DNA of 64,000 bases from Lactococcus carnosus. Its GTDB lineage: Bacteria > Bacillota > Bacilli > Lactobacillales > Streptococcaceae. Made by a program: the position numbers and the translations under genes. The notes under the pieces were generated by a model. It saw only the letters and a list, made by a program, of their open reading frames with translations. It made no database searches and was not told the origin of the DNA. Below, piece by piece: positions 56,846-64,000 of the stretch. How positions within the stretch are numbered: position 1 is the stretch's first letter; each line of letters starts with the position of its first letter. The DNA lies in contig NZ_CP017194.1 of the NCBI RefSeq assembly GCF_006770265.1, positions 868,001 to 932,000 on the forward strand. Reading direction: 5' to 3'.

Positions 56846-58114
56846 ATGTCAAGGCAATTCAATAGGAAAAAGATCAGACGACAGCAACAGCAAGATTTTA
56901 GAAAAAAAATAGCTATTATCATCGGCGTGCTATCTAGCTTATTAGTCATATTATTTGTGACTGGCCAACTGAGAAATCCATTTGGACAGAATAGCGCAAC
57001 ATCATCAGATAAGCAAGTAAGCAGTAGCAAGTCTACTAAGACGAAAACAGCTAAGGCAACTAAAGGTGCTAAAGCAAAGTCGACAGCTACGATAATGGCG
57101 AGTGGTGATATGCTTTATCATGATATCGTCTATGGCAGTGCCTTTGATGGTCAAACATACGATTTCTCAAATGACTATGAGCAAATTACGCCACTCATTA
57201 AATCAGCAGATTTAGCATTAGGCGATTTTGAAGGGACGATTAATCCTGATATTCCCCTGGCTGGCTATCCTATTTTCAATGCACCAGAAGCTGTCATATC
57301 GTCTATCAAGAATGCTGGCTATGATGCCTTAGACTTAGCACATAACCATATTCTCGATACGGGCATCAGTGGGCTAAAGTATACAGCCAATGCCTTTCAA
57401 AAAGCTGGTCTCGATACCTTTGGTGTCAATGTGCCTGATGATAAAATTTTAGTAAAAGAAGTCAATGGCATTAAAATCGCAATTTTGGGATTTAGCTATG
57501 GCTTTAATGGGATTGAAGCCAGTATTAGCCAATCAGATTACGATAAGTATCTCAATGACCTCAACATGGCTAAAGTAGAAAAGAAAATCAAAGCAGCTAA
57601 GCAATTAGCTGATGTGACTGTTATTATGCCACAATCTGGTGTCGAATATAGTCTGGAAGCCACACCTGAACAAGTCTCGACTTATCATAAGATGATTGAC
57701 TTTGGTGCAGATATCATTTTCGGAGGCCATCCGCATGTGGCTGAACCAACTGAAACCATCGAAAAAGATGGTGAGAAGAAATTTATCATCTATTCGATGG
57801 GCAATCTCCTGTCCAATCAAAGATATGAAACACTTGAAAATTATTGGACTGAACGCGGTGTGATTATGGAAGTTCAGGTCACAAAAGAAGCCAATAAAAC
57901 GACATTAACAGCTGTCAAAGCACATCCAACCTGGGTATCTAGAGAACCGATTAATCGGACATTCATGGGATATCAAGCTTATGATTACCAGGTTTATCTA
58001 GCCGAGGACTATCTACCAGGCGGCAAATATGTTGACAAGGTACCTAAAGCAAAACAAGAACGAATTGAGACAGCCTATCATGAAATGATGAGTTTACTTG
58101 ACATCAAATTTTAA
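56846..58114 (+). CDS. CapA family protein (poly-gamma-glutamate-synthesis type metallophosphatase)
   Basis: The 422-aa protein has an N-terminal basic stretch and one membrane helix (about 22-42, AIIIGVLSSLLVILFVTG), a Ser/Thr/Lys-rich linker (about 50-85) and an external CapA domain. The domain shows MASGDMLYHD, LGDFEGTINPD, DLAHNHILDTG and GGHPHVAEP, the metal-ligand pattern of this calcineurin-like fold. In Bacillus CapA acts in poly-gamma-glutamate capsule export, but no capB or capC is present, so the role is unknown. I start at the ATG 56846 after AAAAAGGAG; an upstream in-frame codon at 56789 has no such site. Confidence 0.88.
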   Translation: MSRQFNRKKIRRQQQQDFRKKIAIIIGVLSSLLVILFVTGQLRNPFGQNSATSSDKQVSSSKSTKTKTAKATKGAKAKSTATIMASGDMLYHDIVYGSAFDGQTYDFSNDYEQITPLIKSADLALGDFEGTINPDIPLAGYPIFNAPEAVISSIKNAGYDALDLAHNHILDTGISGLKYTANAFQKAGLDTFGVNVPDDKILVKEVNGIKIAILGFSYGFNGIEASISQSDYDKYLNDLNMAKVEKKIKAAKQLADVTVIMPQSGVEYSLEATPEQVSTYHKMIDFGADIIFGGHPHVAEPTETIEKDGEKKFIIYSMGNLLSNQRYETLENYWTERGVIMEVQVTKEANKTTLTAVKAHPTWVSREPINRTFMGYQAYDYQVYLAEDYLPGGKYVDKVPKAKQERIETAYHEMMSLLDIKF

Positions 58115-58123
58115 TCCTAGAAA

Positions 58124-58162
58124 GATGATATTTTTTGACGTCAAAAGATATCGTTTTTTTCC
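58124..58162 (+). terminator. Terminator after the CapA-type gene
   Basis: GATATTTTTTG pairs with CAAAAGATATC (about 58127-58152), followed by seven T. Confidence 0.82.
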
Positions 58163-58190
58163 TGTAATTTTCAGAAAAAAGGGTTATAAT
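58162..58190 (+). promoter_or_regulatory. Promoter of lrgAB-like genes with CodY-like box
   Basis: CTGTAA (58162-58167), 17-nt spacer, TATAAT (58185-58190). AATTTTCAGAAAAAA (58166-58180) matches the CodY consensus at 13 of 15 positions and covers the -35/spacer. Confidence 0.55.
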
Positions 58191-58223
58191 AAGCTTAATG
58201 ATTAGAAAGGTTGCAGAAATTAA

Positions 58224-58586
58224 ATGAAAATTTATTTTCAATTTATGTATATTCTCCTATTTTCTATCGTGGGAGAATTTTTATCGAGTGGCTTGAACTT
58301 GCCAGTGCCAGGCTCTATTATTGGGATGGTTTTATTATTTTTAGCATTGAAGTTTAAACTGATTAGATTGCGACAAATTTATGATGCGGGCCAATTTATG
58401 ATCGAGAATATGACGATTTTATTCTTACCCGCTGGTGTTGGGATCATGAGTCATTGGGATGCGATTGCAAAATATTGGTGGCAGATTATCGTCATTACCT
58501 TACTTGCCATTGTTGTCAATTTTGCGGTGATTGGCTTTGTGACTCAGTTTATCAAGCAACGTTTTGAGGGGGATTATAAAAAATGA
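58224..58586 (+). CDS. lrgA: CidA/LrgA family holin-like protein
   Basis: The 120-aa protein has four membrane helices and the family segments SIVGEFLSSGLNLPVPGSII and ENMTILFLPAGVGIMSH. CidA/LrgA proteins influence autolysis and in some species transport pyruvate or other small acids together with the partner LrgB-type protein. Sequence alone does not separate Lrg from Cid; pairing with the next gene without a nearby LytSR leaves that open. AGAAAGG is upstream of the ATG. It overlaps lrgB by 4 nt. Confidence 0.9.
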   Translation: MKIYFQFMYILLFSIVGEFLSSGLNLPVPGSIIGMVLLFLALKFKLIRLRQIYDAGQFMIENMTILFLPAGVGIMSHWDAIAKYWWQIIVITLLAIVVNFAVIGFVTQFIKQRFEGDYKK

Positions 58587-59278
58587 AAGATGTCTTTTCT
58601 AACCCGCTCTTTGGCCTGACCGTCTCAATTTTTGCCTACTTTATCGCAGCTCAAATCCATCGTAAATGGACAAATCCAGCAACTAATCCCTTATTAGTAG
58701 CCGTTATCATGGTGATTGTCTTTCTCAAGTTAACAGGCATATCCTATAAAGCTTACTATGTTGGCGGCTCATATCTCAATACCCTGATCATTCCGTCTAC
58801 TGTTGCTTTGGGTATCCCCCTATATCAAGCCTTCAAACTAATGAAGTTTCACGTTCGCAGTATTTTGTCAGGCGTGATTATCGGGGCAATTGTTAATACG
58901 GCACTGACAGCTGTACTAGCAAAACTATTTGGCATGAATTATTTTCTAGCCATCAGTCTATTTCCAAAATCAGTCACCACAGCAATGGCGGTGGGTATCA
59001 CCAGCAAAATGGGTGGTATGGCAACCATTACCTTAGTTGTTGTGGTGGCTACCGGGATCATTAGTTCAGTCGTTGGGCCTGTCTTGCTTGATTTATTTGG
59101 GATCAAAGATCGTGTCGCCAAAGGTGTTGCATTAGGCGGAACGGGTCATGCGATTGGGACAGGAGCAGCCATGCAACTGGGTCAGATAGAAGGCGCTATG
59201 GCTGGTTTATCGATTGGTGTGACAGGTATTGTTTATGTCATCGTTAGTCCGATTATTGCGGTGATTATCTTAAAATAA
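58583..59278 (+). CDS. lrgB: LrgB family membrane protein
   Basis: The 231-aa protein has about six helices and LrgB/CidB signatures: FLKLTGISYKAYYVGGSYLN, LGIPLYQAFK, SLFPKSVTTAMAVGI and GTGHAIGTGAAMQLGQ near the end. With the preceding small protein it forms the conserved holin-like pair at the membrane. It overlaps lrgA and is followed by a strong terminator. Confidence 0.92.
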   Translation: MKDVFSNPLFGLTVSIFAYFIAAQIHRKWTNPATNPLLVAVIMVIVFLKLTGISYKAYYVGGSYLNTLIIPSTVALGIPLYQAFKLMKFHVRSILSGVIIGAIVNTALTAVLAKLFGMNYFLAISLFPKSVTTAMAVGITSKMGGMATITLVVVVATGIISSVVGPVLLDLFGIKDRVAKGVALGGTGHAIGTGAAMQLGQIEGAMAGLSIGVTGIVYVIVSPIIAVIILK

Positions 59279-59313
59279 GTGTATTGAAATAATGGCTCAT
59301 TATTAGGGCATTA

Positions 59314-59348
59314 ACCCGCAGTGTTAAGCGTTTAACACTGCTTTTTAT
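59314..59348 (+). terminator. Terminator after lrgB
   Basis: GCAGTGTTAA (59318-59327) pairs with TTAACACTGC (59332-59341), followed by TTTTT. Confidence 0.92.
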
Positions 59349-59403
59349 TATAAAAACATGAATGTGTTTCTCCTATAAGAAAAACATTAACTTTCTTTTT
59401 TTC

Positions 59404-59432
59404 TTGACAATCGTAAAAAAAGCCGTTATGAT
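59404..59432 (+). promoter_or_regulatory. Promoter of topA
   Basis: Perfect TTGACA (59404-59409), 17-nt spacer, TATGAT (59427-59432). Confidence 0.85.
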
Positions 59433-59469
59433 GGGTTGACAATACTTTAATAGAAAGTTGGCACCATAT

Positions 59470-61758
59470 ATGGTCGCAACGACATCAGAAGAAAAAGCAG
59501 TAACCAAAACACCAGTAAAAAAAGCAACTCCTAAAAAGACAACAACAAAAAAGACAACAACAAAAAAAACAGCAACTAAAACGGCTGCTAAAGCTGCTCC
59601 TAAAAAAACGGAATCAGTAAAAAAAATGGCTAGCAAGGCAACGACAGCTAAAAAAACGACTGCAGTAAAGAAGCCAGCGAAAAAGAGAGCTACTTCAAAG
59701 ATCAAAAAGAATCTCGTTATCGTCGAATCACCAGCCAAAGCTAAGACTATCGAAAAATATCTCGGTCGTAATTATAGAGTGGTCGCCTCTGTCGGACATA
59801 TTCGTGATTTGAAAAAATCAACCATGTCTGTAGATATAGAAAATGATTATGAACCACAATATATTAATATTCGTGGGAAAGGGCCGTTGATTAACTCCCT
59901 AAAAAAAGAGGCTAAAAATGCTAAAGCCGTCTATCTCGCAAGTGACCCGGATAGAGAAGGAGAAGCAATCTCTTGGCACTTGGCGCATATTTTAGGACTA
60001 GACGTCCATGATAAAAATCGTGTTGTCTTTAACGAGATTACAAAAGATGCAGTTAAAGATGCTTTCAAAGAACCGCGTTCTATTGATTTAGATTTAGTCG
60101 ACGCGCAACAAGCAAGACGGATTTTAGACCGATTAGTCGGGTACTCTATTTCACCGATTCTTTGGAAAAAAATTAAGAAAGGCTTATCAGCAGGACGTGT
60201 TCAGTCGATTGCCCTGAAGCTAATTATTGATCGAGAAAATGAAATTAATGCCTTTATTCCTGAAGAATACTGGTCTATCGAAGGAGATTTCAAAAAAGGG
60301 ACTAAGAAGTTTCCAGGTAGTTTCTATGGCCTTGATGGCAAGAAGAAAAAACTAGAAAAAAATTCAGATGTTTTAGAGGTCATGGCACGCCTGACTTCAG
60401 ATGACTTTACTGTCGACAAGGTTGATAAAAAAGAACGTCGCAGAAATGCACCGCTACCTTATACAACCTCTTCTCTACAACAAGATTCTGCTAATAAAAT
60501 TAACTTTAGAGCTAGAAAAACGATGTCAGTTGCCCAACAACTTTATGAAGGTATCACACTTGGTCCTAACGGTCATCAAGGCTTGATTACCTATATGAGA
60601 ACCGACTCAACACGGATCTCACCTGTTGCCCAAGCTGCAGCTGCAAACTATATCGTGTCTACATTTGGTGAACCCTACAGTAAACATGGTAGTAAGGTCA
60701 AGAATGTAGCTGGAGCGCAAGATGCCCATGAAGCAATTCGTCCGTCAAATGTGCTCAATACGCCAGAAAACATCGCCAAGTATCTGGATAAAGACCAGTT
60801 AAAACTCTATCGTTTGATTTGGAATCGGTTTGTTGCCAGCCAAATGATACCTGCTGTATTTGATACGGTCAAAGTTAATCTGTCTCAAAACGGTGTCATG
60901 TTTACATCAAACGGCTCTCAAGTCAAATTTGATGGGTATATGGCTGTCTATAATGATGCGGATAAAAATAAAATGCTGCCTGAGATGGTTGCTGGAGATC
61001 TGGTTAAGAAAGTAGCGATTAAACCTGAGCAGCATTTCACGCAACCACCAGCACGCTATAGTGAAGCAACATTGATTAAGATACTTGAAGAAATTGGTGT
61101 GGGGCGACCGTCTACCTATGCACCAACTCTGGAAACAATCCAACGGCGTTATTATGTTAAACTATCGGCTAAGCGCTTTGAACCGACAGAACTTGGTAAG
61201 ATTGTCAATAATATGGTTGTTGAATTTTTCCCTAATATTGTCAATACAGCATTTACCGTAGAGATGGAGCGCTCATTAGATGATGTTGAGCATGGTAGCC
61301 GTCAATGGGTTAAGGTCGTAGATGAATTCTATCGCCCTTTTGCACTCGAACTTGAAAAAGCTGAAACTGAAATCGAAAAAATTCAGATTAAGGATGAACC
61401 TGCTGGATTTGACTGTGATATTTGTGGCCATGCTATGGTGATCAAACTTGGCAAATATGGTAAGTTTTATGCATGTAGTAATTTCCCAGATTGCCGTAAT
61501 ACTAAAGCTATCGTTAAGGAAATCGGTGTGATCTGTCCTACCTGTCATGAGGGACAAGTCATTGAACGTAAATCAAAACGTAATCGGATATTCTATGGCT
61601 GTGCACGCTATCCTGACTGTGAGTTTACTTCATGGGACAAACCAATCGGTCGAGACTGTCCAAAATGTAATCAGTTCTTGGTCGAGAAGAAAGTCCGTGG
61701 TGGTGGTAAACAAGTCGTTTGTAGTAATGGTGACTATGAAGAAGAAAAGGTTAAGTAA
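59470..61758 (+). CDS. topA: DNA topoisomerase I
   Basis: TopA relaxes negative supercoils by single-strand passage. The Toprim domain has [19 protein letters not shown] and [14 protein letters not shown], the active-site tyrosine is in [10 protein letters not shown], and the C-terminus has two clear four-cysteine zinc fingers (CDICGH...CSNFPDC, CPTCHEG...CARYPDC) plus a third with only three cysteines. Before the Toprim domain is an 80-residue tail rich in Lys, Thr and Ala, resembling histone H1. I start at ATG 59470 (762 aa, GAAAG 12 nt upstream); an in-frame TTG at 59458 is possible but its Shine-Dalgarno would abut it. Confidence 0.94.
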   Translation: MVATTSEEKAVTKTPVKKATPKKTTTKKTTTKKTATKTAAKAAPKKTESVKKMASKATTAKKTTAVKKPAKKRATSKIKKNLVIVESPAKAKTIEKYLGRNYRVVASVGHIRDLKKSTMSVDIENDYEPQYINIRGKGPLINSLKKEAKNAKAVYLASDPDREGEAISWHLAHILGLDVHDKNRVVFNEITKDAVKDAFKEPRSIDLDLVDAQQARRILDRLVGYSISPILWKKIKKGLSAGRVQSIALKLIIDRENEINAFIPEEYWSIEGDFKKGTKKFPGSFYGLDGKKKKLEKNSDVLEVMARLTSDDFTVDKVDKKERRRNAPLPYTTSSLQQDSANKINFRARKTMSVAQQLYEGITLGPNGHQGLITYMRTDSTRISPVAQAAAANYIVSTFGEPYSKHGSKVKNVAGAQDAHEAIRPSNVLNTPENIAKYLDKDQLKLYRLIWNRFVASQMIPAVFDTVKVNLSQNGVMFTSNGSQVKFDGYMAVYNDADKNKMLPEMVAGDLVKKVAIKPEQHFTQPPARYSEATLIKILEEIGVGRPSTYAPTLETIQRRYYVKLSAKRFEPTELGKIVNNMVVEFFPNIVNTAFTVEMERSLDDVEHGSRQWVKVVDEFYRPFALELEKAETEIEKIQIKDEPAGFDCDICGHAMVIKLGKYGKFYACSNFPDCRNTKAIVKEIGVICPTCHEGQVIERKSKRNRIFYGCARYPDCEFTSWDKPIGRDCPKCNQFLVEKKVRGGGKQVVCSNGDYEEEKVK

Positions 61759-61779
61759 AAGCGATAATAAATATGGTTA

Positions 61780-61828
61780 ACCCTAAAAAGCGCTGTCTAA
61801 TGATAGCGTTTTTAGGCTGATTTTTGCC
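61780..61828 (+). terminator. Terminator after topA
   Basis: CCTAAAAAGCGCT (61782-61794) pairs with AGCGTTTTTAGG (61804-61815). The T run within the right arm and TTTTTG shortly after support termination. Confidence 0.75.
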
Positions 61829-61863
61829 AAAAGTAAAAAAATAAGGTATTCTATAGTATAGAA
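61824..61863 (+). promoter_or_regulatory. Promoter of parE with an overlapping palindrome
   Basis: TTGCCA (61824-61829), 17-nt spacer, TATTCT (61847-61852). The perfect palindrome TTCTATAGTATAGAA (about 61849-61863) covers the -10 and start region and may be an operator. Confidence 0.5.
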
Positions 61864-61981
61864 CACTTTTGATAGGAAAATTAGCATCACAATGCCTTAA
61901 AAAGAGTTGTCATACTGCAGCATTGATTCAGTTCATTTGTAGGTATGACGCAAACACGATATTTCCAAAGGAAAAAGTAAA

Positions 61982-63937
61982 TTGACAATAGATATTAATA
62001 ATTATAACGATGATGCCATTCAGGTATTAGAAGGTCTAGATGCTGTAAGAAAAAGACCAGGCATGTACATTGGGTCTACAGATGGTATCGGTCTCCACCA
62101 TCTTGTCTGGGAGATTGTCGACAATGCAGTAGATGAAGCTTTATCTGGCTTTGGCGATCAAATTAATGTGACGATTCATGAAGATGGCTCACTTACTGTA
62201 TCAGATAGTGGTCGTGGTATGCCAGTTGGGACACATGCGACGGGTATTCCCACAGTAGAAGTGATTTTTACTGTCCTGCATGCGGGTGGTAAGTTTGGTC
62301 AAGGTGGCTATAAAACATCTGGTGGGCTTCATGGCGTTGGGTCTTCAGTCGTTAATGCCCTGTCTAGTTACCTGGAAGTTGAAATCATTCGAGATGGTCT
62401 TGTTTATAGACAACGCTTTGAAAATGGTGGCAAACCTGCGACAACACTTGAAAAAGTTGGTAAAGCACCTAAATCGAAAACAGGCACAAAAGTACATTTT
62501 ATGCCAGATCCTACGATTTTTTCGACCACAGATTTTAAATATGCGACTATCTTTGATCGCCTAAACGAATCAGCATTCCTCCTACCTAATGTGACCATGG
62601 TCTTGACAGATGAACGTCATGAAGTGGATGGACAACCTGAAACAGCAAGTTTTCACTATGAAAATGGTGTACAGGATTTTGTCGGTTATCTAAATGAAGA
62701 TAAGGACACGCTAACACCTGTCATGTATTTTGCAGGTGAAGCGGAGAGTTTCCAAGTAGAAGTTGCCATTCAATATAACGATGGGTACTCTGATAATATT
62801 TTAAGTTTTGTTAATAATGTCAAGACCAAAGATGGTGGGACGCATGAAGCAGGACTCAAACAAGCCATTACCAAATCGATGAATGAATATGCCCGTAAAT
62901 CAGGCTTACTCAAAGAAAAAGATAAAAATTTAGAAGGCTCTGATTACCGTGAAGGCTTGACAGCTATCTTGTCTGTCCTGGTACCAGAAGAACATCTACA
63001 GTTTGAAGGACAAACAAAAGATAAATTGGGTAGTCCTAAGGCACGTCCAATCGTAGATAGTATCGTCAGTGACAAACTGGCTTATTTCTTGATGGAAAAT
63101 GCTGAACTATCACAAAACTTGATTCGTAAGGCAATTAAAGCACGTGATGCCCGTGAAGCAGCTCGAAAAGCGCGTGATGATGCAAGAACTGGTAAAAAAG
63201 GTAAGAAAGATAAAGGCCTTTTATCAGGGAAATTAACACCAGCCCAAGGTAAAAATCCTGCTAAAAATGAAATCTACCTGGTCGAAGGAGATTCTGCCGG
63301 TGGCTCTGCCAAGCAAGGGAGAGATCGCAAGTTTCAAGCGATTTTGCCACTGAGAGGGAAGGTCATCAATACTGAGAAAGCCAAGATGGCAGATATTCTC
63401 AAAAATGAAGAAATTAACACCATGATTTATACCATAGGTGCGGGTGTTGGCGCTGACTTTGATGTGTCTGATATCAACTACGACAAAGTTATCATTATGA
63501 CCGATGCCGATACAGATGGGGCACATATCCAAACCCTGCTATTAACCTTCTTTTATCGCTATATGAAGCCTTTAGTCGAAGGTGGGCATGTCTATATCGC
63601 TTTACCACCACTTTATAAAATGAGTCAGGGTAAAGGAAAATCAGAGAAAATCGAATACGCATGGACAGATGGCGAATTAACTGATATTCGCAAGCGTTTT
63701 TCTAAAGGTGCTATCTTACAGCGCTATAAAGGGCTGGGTGAGATGAATGCCGATCAGCTTTGGGAGACAACCATGAATCCTGAGACTAGAACCTTAATCC
63801 AGGTCACACTAGATGATGTGGCACAAGCTGAAAAACGTGTCTCAGTACTCATGGGAGACAAAGTAGAACCACGTCGTAAATGGATCGAAAATAACGTAGA
63901 ATTTACGCTTGAAGAGAAAAGTGAAGTGATGCAATAA
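61982..63937 (+). CDS. parE: DNA topoisomerase IV subunit B
   Basis: ParE supplies the ATPase for chromosome decatenation with ParC. The 651-aa protein has the ATPase motifs DNAVDEALSG, GRGMPVG and GGLHGVGSSVVNALS, and the Toprim/QRDR motifs EGDSAGGSAKQGRDR and DADTDGAHIQ. The sequence follows streptococcal ParE and not GyrB. The start is TTG, with AAAGGA 9 nt upstream. parC is not in the window. Confidence 0.95.
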   Translation: MTIDINNYNDDAIQVLEGLDAVRKRPGMYIGSTDGIGLHHLVWEIVDNAVDEALSGFGDQINVTIHEDGSLTVSDSGRGMPVGTHATGIPTVEVIFTVLHAGGKFGQGGYKTSGGLHGVGSSVVNALSSYLEVEIIRDGLVYRQRFENGGKPATTLEKVGKAPKSKTGTKVHFMPDPTIFSTTDFKYATIFDRLNESAFLLPNVTMVLTDERHEVDGQPETASFHYENGVQDFVGYLNEDKDTLTPVMYFAGEAESFQVEVAIQYNDGYSDNILSFVNNVKTKDGGTHEAGLKQAITKSMNEYARKSGLLKEKDKNLEGSDYREGLTAILSVLVPEEHLQFEGQTKDKLGSPKARPIVDSIVSDKLAYFLMENAELSQNLIRKAIKARDAREAARKARDDARTGKKGKKDKGLLSGKLTPAQGKNPAKNEIYLVEGDSAGGSAKQGRDRKFQAILPLRGKVINTEKAKMADILKNEEINTMIYTIGAGVGADFDVSDINYDKVIIMTDADTDGAHIQTLLLTFFYRYMKPLVEGGHVYIALPPLYKMSQGKGKSEKIEYAWTDGELTDIRKRFSKGAILQRYKGLGEMNADQLWETTMNPETRTLIQVTLDDVAQAEKRVSVLMGDKVEPRRKWIENNVEFTLEEKSEVMQ

Positions 63938-63938
63938 G

Positions 63939-64000
63939 ATGTTTGTGCCTCGATTTGTCAAAAATATGAAACCACCTCAGCTGATTATCTTTGTCTTTCT
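63939..64000 (+). CDS. Partial: probable Trk/Ktr-type potassium uptake membrane protein (N-terminus)
   Basis: The first 20 codons read MFVPRFVKNMKPPQLIIFVF, then the window ends. A short basic and proline-containing stretch followed by the start of a hydrophobic helix resembles the N-terminus of TrkH/KtrB subunits (PPQLI followed by a long helix). With so few residues this is only a suggestion. It starts 1 nt after the parE stop, so it may be read in the same transcript. Confidence 0.35.
   Translation, partial: MFVPRFVKNMKPPQLIIFVF

Overview
The window looks like a low-GC Gram-positive chromosome from the family Streptococcaceae, most likely Lactococcus or its close relative Pseudolactococcus. 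The protein sequences of GyrA, ParE, L-lactate dehydrogenase, the SpxR-like regulator, Pde2, the gltA-acnA-icd operon and the FMN-riboswitch-led ribDE-BA-H operon all have the lactococcal/streptococcal form. This assignment rests on recognised protein sequence and gene order, not on a database search. I saw no rRNA, tRNA, CRISPR array or intact insertion sequence.

Layout. 1-1700: accessory small genes on the minus strand (a partial membrane protein, a 52-aa protein, a SemiSWEET sugar transporter) with long structured leaders. 1650-5550: riboflavin operon under an FMN riboswitch. 5580-7800: minus-strand accessory genes (28-aa amphipathic peptide, DUF6440, DUF1361 membrane protein, DapA-family aldolase). 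7930-10050: an AT-rich 2-kb segment bounded by imperfect direct repeats, holding a VOC-family protein and a gene remnant; it looks like a decayed island. 10088-14608: GNAT, spxR-like regulator, pde2, HD-domain protein, MaoC-like protein, BI-1 membrane protein. 14724-17485: ldh and rqcH on the minus strand. 17621-21178: Trp-type ABC transporter (SBP, permease, ATPase) with flanking small membrane proteins. 21221-23518: ndk and lepA. 23840-28215: ArgR-controlled argCJDB. 28439-32112: carbonic anhydrase lipoprotein, phrB photolyase, bifunctional ada. 32362-34194: a beta-glucoside-type PTS permease that lacks its IIB cysteine. 34313-38620: gyrA, apbE, srtA. 38836-44307: pcrA, a DUF2130 protein, truB, ribF. 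44514-51422: hemW, GH25 muramidase, acyl-ACP thioesterase, HAD phosphatase, DUF1461, rapZ-yvcK-whiA. 51592-56742: gltA-acnA-icd behind a CodY-like box. 56846-64000: CapA-type protein, lrgAB-like pair, topA, parE and the first codons of a probable potassium-uptake gene.

How the parts connect. gltA-acnA-icd turns acetyl-CoA and oxaloacetate into 2-oxoglutarate, the precursor of glutamate, which argJ and argD consume to make ornithine. These operons carry recognisable CodY-like and ARG-box operators. Riboflavin made by ribDE-BA-H becomes FMN and FAD through RibF; flavin users in the window include the photolyase and ApbE. Three topoisomerase genes (gyrA, topA, parE), two DNA-repair genes (phrB, ada) and pcrA make the window rich in DNA maintenance.

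Most notable observations: (i) six genes or operons whose -10 box lies 6-7 nt before the start codon, predicting leaderless mRNAs; (ii) a PTS permease with tyrosine in place of the phosphorylated IIB cysteine and asparagine in place of one IIA active-site histidine; (iii) a 28-aa amphipathic peptide with a strong Shine-Dalgarno next to a DUF6440 gene; (iv) a direct-repeat-bounded decayed island; (v) a structured leader of unknown class upstream of the SemiSWEET gene; (vi) a histone-H1-like Lys/Thr-rich tail on the N-terminus of TopA.
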